DNA of 48,304 nt from Lachnospiraceae bacterium (GTDB taxonomy: Bacteria; Bacillota; Clostridia; Lachnospirales; Lachnospiraceae): positions 1 to 48,304 of the forward strand of contig JAFUPV010000008.1 in NCBI GenBank assembly GCA_017472605.1. Reading direction: 5' to 3'. Within the stretch, counting starts at the first letter, position 1. Each line of letters begins with the position of its first letter. A program made the position numbers and the translations under genes. Shown piece by piece: positions 41,828 through 48,304 of this stretch. Below the pieces are notes generated by a model, which was given only the letters and a program-made list of their open reading frames with translations, did not search any database and had not been told where the DNA came from.

Positions 41828-43492
41828 TTACTGAACTTCCAGTACAGCGCCCTTGCTTGCGGAGGTAACCAGACTTGCATAGCGCGCCAGGTAGCCTGTC
41901 TTCACCTTCGGCTCTCTCGGTACCCATGCAGCCTTTCTTCTTGCCATCTCCTCATCGGAAACACGGACATTCAGGGAGTTAGCCGGGATGTTGATCTCAA
42001 TGATATCGCCTTCCTCAACCAGAGCGATCGGACCGCCTACAGCAGCCTCCGGGCTCACATGACCAATGCTTGCGCCTCTGGACGCGCCGGAGAAACGGCC
42101 GTCTGTGATCAGTGCCACGCACTCGCCAAGACCCATACCCGCGATTGCGGAGGTCGGATTGAGCATCTCTCTCATTCCCGGGCCGCCCTTCGGTCCCTCA
42201 TAGCGGATAACAACCACATCGCCGGGAACAATCTTGCCGCCCTTGATTGCAGCAATAGCATCCTCTTCGCAGTCGAAGACTCTTGCCGGTCCCTCATGAA
42301 CCATCATCTCCGGAGCAACAGCAGAACGCTTCACAACACCGGAATCCGGAGCCAGATTACCCTTGAGGACAGCGATTCCGCCTGTCTCACTGTACGGATT
42401 CTCAACTGGACGGATGACCTCAGGATCTTTGTTGAAGACAGTTGCGATGTTCTCTCCCACAGTCTTTCCGGTTACGGTGATGCAGTCCAGATTCAGCAGA
42501 TTCTTCTTTGTCAGCTCATTCATTACCGCATACACACCGCCTGCTTCGTTCAGCTGCTCCATGTAGGTGTGGCCTGCCGGAGCCAGGTGGCAGAGGTTTG
42601 GAGTTACGGCGCTGATGTCATTTGCGATGTCCACGTTCAGCTCAACACCTGCTTCTCTTGCGATTGCCGGAAGATGAAGCATGCTGTTGGTGGAGCAGCC
42701 AAGAGCCATATCGACAGTCAGCGCGTTGTGGAATGCCTTTTCAGTCATGATGTCGCGCGGACAGATGTTTTTGTGGACCATTTCCATTACCTGCATGCCG
42801 GCATGCTTTGCCAGCTTGATGCGCTCGGAATAAACAGCCGGGATGGTTCCGTTGCCCTGCAGACCCATGCCAAGCGCTTCGGTCAGGCAGTTCATGGAGT
42901 TTGCGGTATACATACCGGAACAGGAACCGCAGGTCGGACAGGTTTTACACTCATATTCGTAAACCTCTTCCTCGGTCAGCTTGCCGGCTGCATAGCCGCC
43001 AACTGCCTCAAACATGGAGGAAAGGCTTGTTCTTGCTCCCTTCACATGACCGGCCAGCATCGGACCGCCGCTGACGAAAACAGTCGGAATGTTCAGTCTT
43101 GCTGCTGCCATTAACAGGCCGGGAACGTTCTTGTCACAGTTTGGAACCATGACCAGACCGTCAAACTGGTGAGCCATCGCCATGCATTCGGTGGAATCAG
43201 CGATCAGGTCTCTTGTTACCAGGGAATATTTCATGCCGACATGACCCATTGCAATACCGTCACAGACAGCGATTGCCGGGAAAACAACCGGAACACCGCC
43301 GGCAGCGGCAACGCCAAGCTTCACCGCGTCAACGATCTTGTCCAGGTTCATGTGGCCTGGTACGATCTCGTTGTAGGAGCTGACGATACCGATCATCGGC
43401 TTCTCCATCTCTTCTTTTGTGAATCCAAGGGCATTGAACAGGGATCTGTGAGGTGCCTGCTGCATGCCTTTTTTTACATTATCACTTCTCAT
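41828..43492 (-). CDS. ilvD: Dihydroxy-acid dehydratase
   Basis: 554-residue iron-sulfur dehydratase for valine and isoleucine synthesis. Cluster cysteines in [17 protein letters not shown] and [22 protein letters not shown], with [21 protein letters not shown] near the C-terminus. Normal length. GAGGG 6-7 nt before the ATG. It lies 21 bp after leuB and 69 bp before ilvB in one operon. Confidence 0.97.
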   Translation of the reverse strand: MRSDNVKKGMQQAPHRSLFNALGFTKEEMEKPMIGIVSSYNEIVPGHMNLDKIVDAVKLGVAAAGGVPVVFPAIAVCDGIAMGHVGMKYSLVTRDLIADSTECMAMAHQFDGLVMVPNCDKNVPGLLMAAARLNIPTVFVSGGPMLAGHVKGARTSLSSMFEAVGGYAAGKLTEEEVYEYECKTCPTCGSCSGMYTANSMNCLTEALGMGLQGNGTIPAVYSERIKLAKHAGMQVMEMVHKNICPRDIMTEKAFHNALTVDMALGCSTNSMLHLPAIAREAGVELNVDIANDISAVTPNLCHLAPAGHTYMEQLNEAGGVYAVMNELTKKNLLNLDCITVTGKTVGENIATVFNKDPEVIRPVENPYSETGGIAVLKGNLAPDSGVVKRSAVAPEMMVHEGPARVFDCEEDAIAAIKGGKIVPGDVVVIRYEGPKGGPGMREMLNPTSAIAGMGLGECVALITDGRFSGASRGASIGHVSPEAAVGGPIALVEEGDIIEINIPANSLNVRVSDEEMARRKAAWVPREPKVKTGYLARYASLVTSASKGAVLEVQ

Positions 43493-43513
43493 TTTTAACC
43501 CTCTTTTCTATGT

Positions 43514-44599
43514 TCAGACCAGATTTTCCGTGATCCGGTCACCCATTGCTGTCGTTCCAACTTTTGTACATCCGTCAGACATGATATCGCCGGTGCGGTA
43601 GCCATCTTTCAGAACCTTTGCCACAGCCGCCTCGATGGCATCCGCCTCGCGGTCAAGGTCGAAGGAGTAGCGAAGCAGCATCGCTGCGGAAAGAATGGTT
43701 GCGATGGGGTTTGCAATGTCCTTGCCTGCAATATCCGGTGCGGAACCGTGGCTCGGCTCGTAGAGACCAAGCTTTCCTGCACCCAGGCTGGCAGAAGACA
43801 GCATTCCGATGGAGCCGGTGATCATGCTTGCCTCATCGGAAAGGATGTCACCAAACATGTTCTCTGTCAGGATCACATCGAACTGACCGGGATTCATGAC
43901 AAGCTGCATGGCGCAGTTGTCAACCAGCATGTGGTTCAGGGTCACTTCCGGATAGTCCTTCGCCACTTCATTGACAACGGCTCTCCAGAGGCGGGACGAA
44001 TCCAGCACGTTTGCCTTGTCCACACTGGTAACGACCTTGCGGCGCTTCATGGCGATGTCAAAGGCTTTGATGGCAATGCGGCGGATCTCGTTCTCATCGT
44101 AGACAAGAACGTCCGTAGACTTGCGGATGCCGTCGATTTCTTCTGTCTTATGCTCTCCAAAATAGAGACCGCCTGTCAGCTCACGCATGATGACCATGTC
44201 AAATCCGTCACCGATGATGGACTCCTTTAACGGGCAGGCCGCCTTCAGCTCATCGTAGAGCATGGCAGGACGGATGTTTGCAAACAGGCCGAGTCCCTTG
44301 CGGATCTTCAGCAGGCCTGCTTCCGGTCTTAAATTGGGAGCTACATCGTACCAGCGGGAATTTCCCACATTGCCGCCTACCGCGCCAAGAAGAACAGCAT
44401 CGGAAGCCTTTGCCTTTGCCAGCGTCTCCTCCGTAAGCGGTTCCCCGTAAGCATCGATGGAGCAGCCGCCCATCAGCAGGGTCTCATAGTGAAAGGTGTG
44501 ACCGTAGATCTCAGCCGTGCGGTCCAGAACTTTTTTTGCTTCTCTGACTATCTCAGGACCGATTCCGTCACCGGGAATCAGTGCAATTTTACATTCCAT
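43514..44599 (-). CDS. leuB: 3-isopropylmalate dehydrogenase
   Basis: 361-residue NAD-dependent decarboxylating dehydrogenase of leucine synthesis. N-terminus [20 protein letters not shown], substrate region [31 protein letters not shown], metal-binding aspartates in [16 protein letters not shown], and [15 protein letters not shown]. Full length. GGAGG upstream of the ATG. First gene of the leuB-ilvD-ilvB operon, with its own promoter and a structured leader of about 100 nt containing two hairpins (a TGCACGGT/ACCGTGCA stem and a GGACG/CGTCC stem). Confidence 0.96.
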   Translation of the reverse strand: MECKIALIPGDGIGPEIVREAKKVLDRTAEIYGHTFHYETLLMGGCSIDAYGEPLTEETLAKAKASDAVLLGAVGGNVGNSRWYDVAPNLRPEAGLLKIRKGLGLFANIRPAMLYDELKAACPLKESIIGDGFDMVIMRELTGGLYFGEHKTEEIDGIRKSTDVLVYDENEIRRIAIKAFDIAMKRRKVVTSVDKANVLDSSRLWRAVVNEVAKDYPEVTLNHMLVDNCAMQLVMNPGQFDVILTENMFGDILSDEASMITGSIGMLSSASLGAGKLGLYEPSHGSAPDIAGKDIANPIATILSAAMLLRYSFDLDREADAIEAAVAKVLKDGYRTGDIMSDGCTKVGTTAMGDRITENLV

Positions 44600-44703
44600 T
44601 TCTCATCCTCCTCTTTTGAAGAAAGCCGCTCTGCCGCATGCACGGTTTCATCGGTGTCACCGTGCAGGACGTGCGTCCTCTTCTTCTGAAACAACTGCCC
44701 TCT

Positions 44704-44732
44704 ATGTTAGAACATTTCTTACTTTTTTGCAA
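44704..44732 (-). promoter_or_regulatory. Promoter of the leuB-ilvD-ilvB operon with overlapping dyad
   Basis: Minus strand: -35 TTGCAA at 44727-44732, 17-bp spacer, -10 TAACAT at 44704-44709. The dyad ATGTT-AG-AACAT (44704-44715) covers the -10, and a further half-site CTAACATTT is at 44735-44743, suggesting an operator. Confidence 0.65.
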
Positions 44733-44872
44733 GTCTAACATTTCAAAAATCGGGTCAAACTTTAATTTTTATCAATAAGTCGTTACATTAAATCAACTTT
44801 TTAAGGTCAAAAAGATATATTTCCCATGATTTTTTCCGTTTTTTTGAGTAAGCAGGATAATCTCACTCAACC

Positions 44873-45172
44873 TTATTGCCCTGCTGCCACGGCACAGACT
44901 GCCAGAACAGCTGCTGCCCACACCATGACAAGAACAATCCGATCAACCCGTGCTCCCGCTTTCTTCCAGAAGCGCCAGAGAATCGGCAGCGTGGCTCCTG
45001 AACCGGCGATGCAGTACTGCAGTGTGGTTGTCTCTCCCGGCTCCAGGCCGAGAACTGCTCCCGCCGTAAAGAAACAGATTCCAAAGGCAATCAGAATGAA
45101 GATCAGATCAAACAGCCTGTCTCCGATCATTTTTCTTGACTGTTCCGGTAAATAGGACTTTCGTTTCCGCAC
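44873..45172 (-). CDS. Small membrane protein, unknown function
   Basis: 99-residue protein with a basic N-terminus (MRKRKSYLPEQSRKMIGD), three hydrophobic segments (LFDLIFILIAFGICFFTAGAVL, YCIAGSGATLPILWRF, IVLVMVWAAAVLAVCAVAAG). GTG start at 45172 with AAGGAG 6 nt upstream. The bidirectional terminator after yerC ends 20 bp upstream, and no promoter is visible between them, so expression may rely on read-through. Family not recognised. Confidence 0.65.
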   Translation of the reverse strand: MRKRKSYLPEQSRKMIGDRLFDLIFILIAFGICFFTAGAVLGLEPGETTTLQYCIAGSGATLPILWRFWKKAGARVDRIVLVMVWAAAVLAVCAVAAGQ

Positions 45173-45191
45173 AGAAATCTCCTTTCATTTC

Positions 45192-45221
45192 AAAAACCGG
45201 TAAATTGCTTTACCGGTTTTT
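45192..45221. terminator. Bidirectional terminator after yerC
   Basis: Perfect 13-bp inverted repeat AAAAACCGGTAAA/TTTACCGGTTTTT around TTGC, with a T-run in both directions, 27 bp after the yerC stop. Confidence 0.85.
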
Positions 45222-45248
45222 CTCCCTGTTACGTTCTGTTTTCTGACT

Positions 45249-45539
45249 TTACTTTTCTTCCATCCGTTCGAATACCATGTCATAGCCATCGTTGCCGAAA
45301 TTCAGACTGCGATTTACACGGCTGATTGTGGCAGTGGAGGCGCCTGTTTTTTCGGCAATCTCAAGATAGGTGTTTCCTTTTCGCAGCATGTATGCCACTT
45401 CAAAACGCTGAGACAGAGACTGCAGCTCATTCACCGTGCAGACGTCCTCAAAAAAGGTGTAGCATTCCTCGGTGTTCTTCAGTGTCAGAATGGCCTCAAA
45501 AAGAAAATCGGTTGACGGTGTCTTAATTTTTTTGTTCAT
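45249..45539 (-). CDS. TrpR-like protein YerC/YecD
   Basis: 96-residue DNA-binding protein of the TrpR/YerC family. Helix-turn-helix LEIAEKTGASTATISRVNRSLNFGNDGY near residues 56-83, preceded by ELQSLSQRFEVAYMLRKG. In other Firmicutes its targets are poorly known; it is not the classical tryptophan repressor. AGGAGG 11 nt before the ATG. Own consensus promoter; ends at the bidirectional terminator. Confidence 0.92.
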   Translation of the reverse strand: MNKKIKTPSTDFLFEAILTLKNTEECYTFFEDVCTVNELQSLSQRFEVAYMLRKGNTYLEIAEKTGASTATISRVNRSLNFGNDGYDMVFERMEEK

Positions 45540-45613
45540 AGTGCTTTCTGCCTCCTGTTATCTGCAGATATCGTCTTTTCTGCCATGACGCGATACCTGA
45601 CTGCTCTGCTGAC

Positions 45614-45642
45614 ATTTTAACACAGTAAATTCAGAAAGTCAA
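45614..45642 (-). promoter_or_regulatory. Promoter of yerC
   Basis: Minus strand: -35 TTGACT at 45637-45642, 17-bp spacer, -10 TAAAAT at 45614-45619; just downstream of the CmpB-like gene stop (45647). Confidence 0.75.
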
Positions 45643-45646
45643 ATCA

Positions 45647-46951
45647 TTATCGAACAATCTTCGCATATGGATAAATTTTATCCATCCGCTCATCGTCAAA
45701 CCGCTCATCCAGAAACGCTTCCACCGCATTTTTTGCCGGCTCTCCCGCGTTTCGGGCACGATACCGAAGAAGCGCCGCTCCGGAGATCAGACAGTTTATG
45801 ATCATGAAAACGATCAGCAGATTGCAGACGATCCGTCCCAGGCGGATCGGTATTTTTTCAATCAGCCACGACAGTGCCGGGTACACCACTTTCAGCCAGA
45901 GGATAGCCACTGCTCCCCAGAGGAAGCAGTACAGCAGGTTAATCCGCCCGCCCAGATTAAAGGGGATTTTACTGTAATCCCAGAAAATCGTGCCGAATAC
46001 CAGCTCTGTGAACACGCTGCATGCATATTCGTAGGTTCCGCCAAGAGCAGTGCCGATCAGGAAGATCGTCAGCAGGTTGCGCTTGCGGTACCGGTACAGA
46101 CAGGAAGTCAGAATCACCACAGCCAGCCCCCATACGATGCTGAAATGGCCGTAGACAACGCTGGAACGGCTGACAATGTGACCGCGTGTTATGTACATGA
46201 AGATTGTCTCCACCAGATCGCCCAGCGCTGAACCGATGAAAAACAGAGCCACCAGTTTATAGAAGCTGTTTCCCTCCGCAAACACCTGAGGCTTTTTCTT
46301 CTCTACCTTCACCTTGGTATCCACCTGGGGGTACGCACGCTGCATGCGCCGTTCCACCTGTCTGGTAATGCCAAGCCGCAGATGACTGGAAACATTCTGA
46401 AGGTTGGTATTGATGGCTTCAATCCGTCCTGCTTTCTTTCGCAGCTGAAGAAGAACGATCACCGTTCCGATCAGATCGATGGCAGTCAGTCCCACAAGCG
46501 TCAGCACAATGATCCAGGAGATCAGCTCCGGGATCAGCCCGGTCACTTCCCGGATCAGCGGGTTCAGAAACAGGACCACAGACATTCCGAACAGGCCCCA
46601 GAACAGGGAGAATTCCGCACAGACATAACCGTCCAGGTTCCATTTGCGTTCGGAATAGTCCCACCATTTCTGATGGAAGATTGCCTGAAGCAGATGACCG
46701 GTCACAAACTCGGTAAAGGTGGCAAGCACAAGGCTTCCGAGGAATAGGAAAAACAGCTGATCCGTCAGTTCTCCGAAGATCACGGCAATCAGAACGCCGC
46801 TGTAACCGTAGATCGGGCAGAGCGGGCTGTTCAGAAAGCCCTTGTTTACCAGCTTCTTTCTTCTGCACACGGTAAACACAACCTCCAGGCACCAGCCGAT
46901 GAAGCTGTATATGAAGAAATACCAGAGCAAATCCAGCAGTGTCTCTGTCAT
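45647..46951 (-). CDS. CmpB-type putative ABC transporter permease, internally duplicated
   Basis: 434-residue membrane protein with about ten hydrophobic segments. It consists of two related halves: the first (about 5-165) has SFIGWCLEVVFTVCRRKKLVNKGF, FTEFVTG and KWWDYSERKWNLDGYVC; the second (about 225-380) has GSALGDLVETIFM, YEYACSVFTELVFG and IFWDYSKIPFNLGGRI. This is the PF06541 (ABC_trans_CmpB) pattern. Transport function is only a family label; no ATPase gene is adjacent. Start at 46951 with GGAGG upstream and an ATGA overlap with the arginase-like gene. Confidence 0.85.
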   Translation of the reverse strand: MTETLLDLLWYFFIYSFIGWCLEVVFTVCRRKKLVNKGFLNSPLCPIYGYSGVLIAVIFGELTDQLFFLFLGSLVLATFTEFVTGHLLQAIFHQKWWDYSERKWNLDGYVCAEFSLFWGLFGMSVVLFLNPLIREVTGLIPELISWIIVLTLVGLTAIDLIGTVIVLLQLRKKAGRIEAINTNLQNVSSHLRLGITRQVERRMQRAYPQVDTKVKVEKKKPQVFAEGNSFYKLVALFFIGSALGDLVETIFMYITRGHIVSRSSVVYGHFSIVWGLAVVILTSCLYRYRKRNLLTIFLIGTALGGTYEYACSVFTELVFGTIFWDYSKIPFNLGGRINLLYCFLWGAVAILWLKVVYPALSWLIEKIPIRLGRIVCNLLIVFMIINCLISGAALLRYRARNAGEPAKNAVEAFLDERFDDERMDKIYPYAKIVR

Positions 46952-47715
46952 GCTTCCTCTCCTCCTTTCATCCAATCCCGCAGACAGGCTCTCAGGCTGT
47001 CATTGGTCATCCTGTTTTTTCGCATCCCCTCCGGATCAAAGCCTCCGTCTTTTGGCGGCGTTTCCCCGCAGAAATCAATTCCGATAACATCCGAAGCTTC
47101 TTTGATCCGGTCAAGAAACTCTACGGCCGTCTTCAGCGTCATCTGCCCCTGACTCCAGCCGGAGTCGCAGAAATCCTCACTTAATATATCTTTATCGAAA
47201 GAGATATATACCTTTTTTCCGCAGATCCGGCTGTTTATTTTTTCCATGGATTCTTCCAGCTCCTCTTCCCGGATCCACCAGACACGTTCCCGAATGGATT
47301 CCTCCGCCTGCATGCTCTCGTCATCCTCCGGTCCGATCAGAATAACCTGTTCCAGAAACGGAAGACGCTTCAGACTCTGCAGCAGCCAGCTTCCGCAGGA
47401 AAGAAGATCTGCGCCAAAGGCGCTTTCCTGCATATCCGAATGGTGATCGCACATCACCAGCGTAAACGGCTCACGGATCCGTTCCAGAAAGAACAGACTG
47501 ACATAGTGATAGTCACCGGAATCAATCCAGTGGATCCCGGACAGCGGCAGCCCGTCAATGACATGGCGCAGATGATCCGCAGCCGCGTCTTCACAGAAAA
47601 ACGTGGTTCCTTCCACCGCTGTCAAATCCACCCGGATCCCATCCTCCCATCCGCACGGTCCATCGGCTTCATAGACTCCGGATAAGCTGAGTACTGCTTC
47701 TTTTCTCTCCATCAT
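46948..47715 (-). CDS. Arginase/ureohydrolase-fold protein
   Basis: 255-residue protein with the ureohydrolase manganese motifs in modified form: CDHHSDMQ (D-H-x-x-D) near residue 93-100 and ISFDKDILSEDFCD (D-x-D) near 165-180, then GIDFCGETPP. These fit binuclear metal binding, but the spacing differs from true arginases, so the substrate (arginine, agmatine, formiminoglutamate or other) is unknown. Start set at 47715, behind AAGGCGG; upstream in-frame starts fall inside the promoter. Translationally coupled to the CmpB-type gene. Confidence 0.8.
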   Translation of the reverse strand: MMERKEAVLSLSGVYEADGPCGWEDGIRVDLTAVEGTTFFCEDAAADHLRHVIDGLPLSGIHWIDSGDYHYVSLFFLERIREPFTLVMCDHHSDMQESAFGADLLSCGSWLLQSLKRLPFLEQVILIGPEDDESMQAEESIRERVWWIREEELEESMEKINSRICGKKVYISFDKDILSEDFCDSGWSQGQMTLKTAVEFLDRIKEASDVIGIDFCGETPPKDGGFDPEGMRKNRMTNDSLRACLRDWMKGGEEA

Positions 47716-47802
47716 TGGTATTCCGCCTTCCATCCTCACTGATTCTGTCTCTTTCGTGTCAGGTACTTCTCTGCCCTTTTTTTCACATTTCATGACTTTG
47801 AT

Positions 47803-47831
47803 ATCATACAATATTACCCTGCGAAAATCAA
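47803..47831 (-). promoter_or_regulatory. Promoter of the arginase-like operon
   Basis: Minus strand: -35 TTGATT at 47826-47831, 17-bp spacer, -10 TATGAT at 47803-47808. Confidence 0.6.
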
Positions 47832-47857
47832 CCGGTTTTATAGAACCTTAAGATTCT

Positions 47858-48304
47858 TCATTTTTCATCAGCCGTCTCCGCCGCTTTCTCTGCATATTCA
47901 GTCACAACCAGCTTTTCGTATGGAACACGCGACTCCAGCTCACCGGCATCCTCCAGAATATCCTGCAGCAGTTCAAAGCTCTCCTGCGAAAAAACAGTAT
48001 CGCCTTTCCATGTGTCCTGCTCCTTGTAACGGTTCACGATCACGGCAATGGTACTCTCTTCGGTCTCTGCGAACTGAGGCGCAATGGTCTTTGCAATTTC
48101 CTGCGCGCTGTGGCTGTTAACATAGACAAGACCTTTCTGAATGGCATTGGTAAAGCTCTGGATAATCTGCGGATTCTTCTCCAGAAAGCTCTTCTTTGCG
48201 CAGTATGCCGTGTACGGCACATAGCCGGATTCTACGCCCAGGGAAGCAACTACATAACCGTCACCGCTTTCCTCCAGACTGGTCGCATGAGGCTCAAATT
48301 CTAC
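47858..48304 (-). CDS. ABC transporter substrate-binding protein, SsuA/THI5-like (5' end outside window)
   Basis: 148 C-terminal residues of a periplasmic-binding-type lipoprotein; the frame is open to the window edge. VASLGVESGYVPYTAYCAKKSFLEKNPQIIQSFTNAIQKGLVYV and the end KEQDTWKGDTVF with FELLQDILEDAGEL are typical of nitrate/sulfonate/taurine or thiamine-precursor (NMT1/THI5) binding proteins. The ligand cannot be decided from this part. It is followed after about 140 bp by the arginase-like operon, which has its own promoter. Confidence 0.88.
   Translation of the reverse strand, partial: VEFEPHATSLEESGDGYVVASLGVESGYVPYTAYCAKKSFLEKNPQIIQSFTNAIQKGLVYVNSHSAQEIAKTIAPQFAETEESTIAVIVNRYKEQDTWKGDTVFSQESFELLQDILEDAGELESRVPYEKLVVTEYAEKAAETADEK

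Noticed and set aside
40370-43114. Long + strand frames of about 430 codons opposite ilvB and ilvD
   Set aside because: Shadows of well-conserved genes; low-complexity composition and no family match.
44935-44955. Third copy of the 31-bp repeat
   Set aside because: Only a 14-bp core (TTGATCGGATTGTT on the minus strand) matches, inside the coding region of the 99-residue protein; the rest does not align, so chance is likely.
1-48304. CRISPR array, rRNA operon or intact insertion sequence
   Set aside because: Looked for regularly spaced repeats, rRNA-like sequence and transposase frames and saw none.

Overview
The window looks like the chromosome of an anaerobic, Gram-positive Clostridia member, most likely a Lachnospiraceae relative. 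Reasons: almost every gene has a strong GGAGG-type ribosome binding site; many promoters are near-consensus sigma-A sites with 17-bp spacers; there are sporulation-associated families (SpoVB-like flippase, YlmC/YmxH, TIGR04086/YrzE-like protein) and Lachnospiraceae-type families (DUF6145, DUF5688, DUF5662); and the cellobiose phosphorylase has the same length as, and is very similar to, the Clostridium type. Only three CDSs (7593-8942, 10874-13309, 13401-13757) lie on the + strand; everything else reads leftward.

Layout. (1) 1-~1640: AT-rich left end of what appears to be an integrated conjugative or mobilizable element, with parB (cut by the window edge), parA, a DUF3970-like small gene, a cluster of four TTCGTATA boxes and a strong terminator, abutting the 3' end of lysS. 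(2) 1711-7410: housekeeping run argF - small membrane protein - birA - DUF6145 - dusB - greA - lysS. (3) 7593-13757: SpoVB-like flippase, DUF5662 protein, a LacI-family regulator divergent from a cellobiose phosphorylase with shared LacI-type operators, and a small membrane protein whose ribosome binding site is inside the upstream terminator. (4) 13822-20325: class-I glutamine amidotransferase-like hydrolase, the MoxR - DUF58 - transglutaminase module, and a membrane-anchored unknown. Two copies of a 31-bp intergenic repeat occur here. (5) 20358-24827: aroE, DUF5688, tRNA-Arg(CCG), efp, aroK, yqeG, nrdR, ylmC. (6) 24920-37097: prfC, a large secreted glucosaminidase with a dockerin-like tail, aspS, hisS, hemZ, a metallo-beta-lactamase-fold hydrolase and relA. 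(7) 37181-39915: a sugar-phosphate isomerase-like protein and recJ. (8) 40073-44599: leuB-ilvD-ilvB branched-chain amino acid operon. (9) 44873-48304: small membrane protein, the TrpR-like YerC, a duplicated CmpB-type membrane protein translationally coupled to an arginase-fold protein, and the 3' end of an ABC transporter substrate-binding protein.

Working together: the translation and stress genes (lysS, aspS, hisS, prfC, efp, tRNA-Arg, greA, relA) are interleaved with amino-acid biosynthesis (argF, aroE, aroK, leuB, ilvD, ilvB). The carbohydrate locus suggests LacI-controlled intracellular phosphorolysis of cellobiose. I saw no CRISPR array, no rRNA, and no intact transposase. I did not find a clearly new multi-gene system. 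The most unusual items are the partition-box cluster at the element boundary, the dockerin-bearing cell-wall hydrolase inside an aminoacyl-tRNA synthetase operon, the terminator/ribosome-binding-site overlap, and the 31-bp repeat pair.
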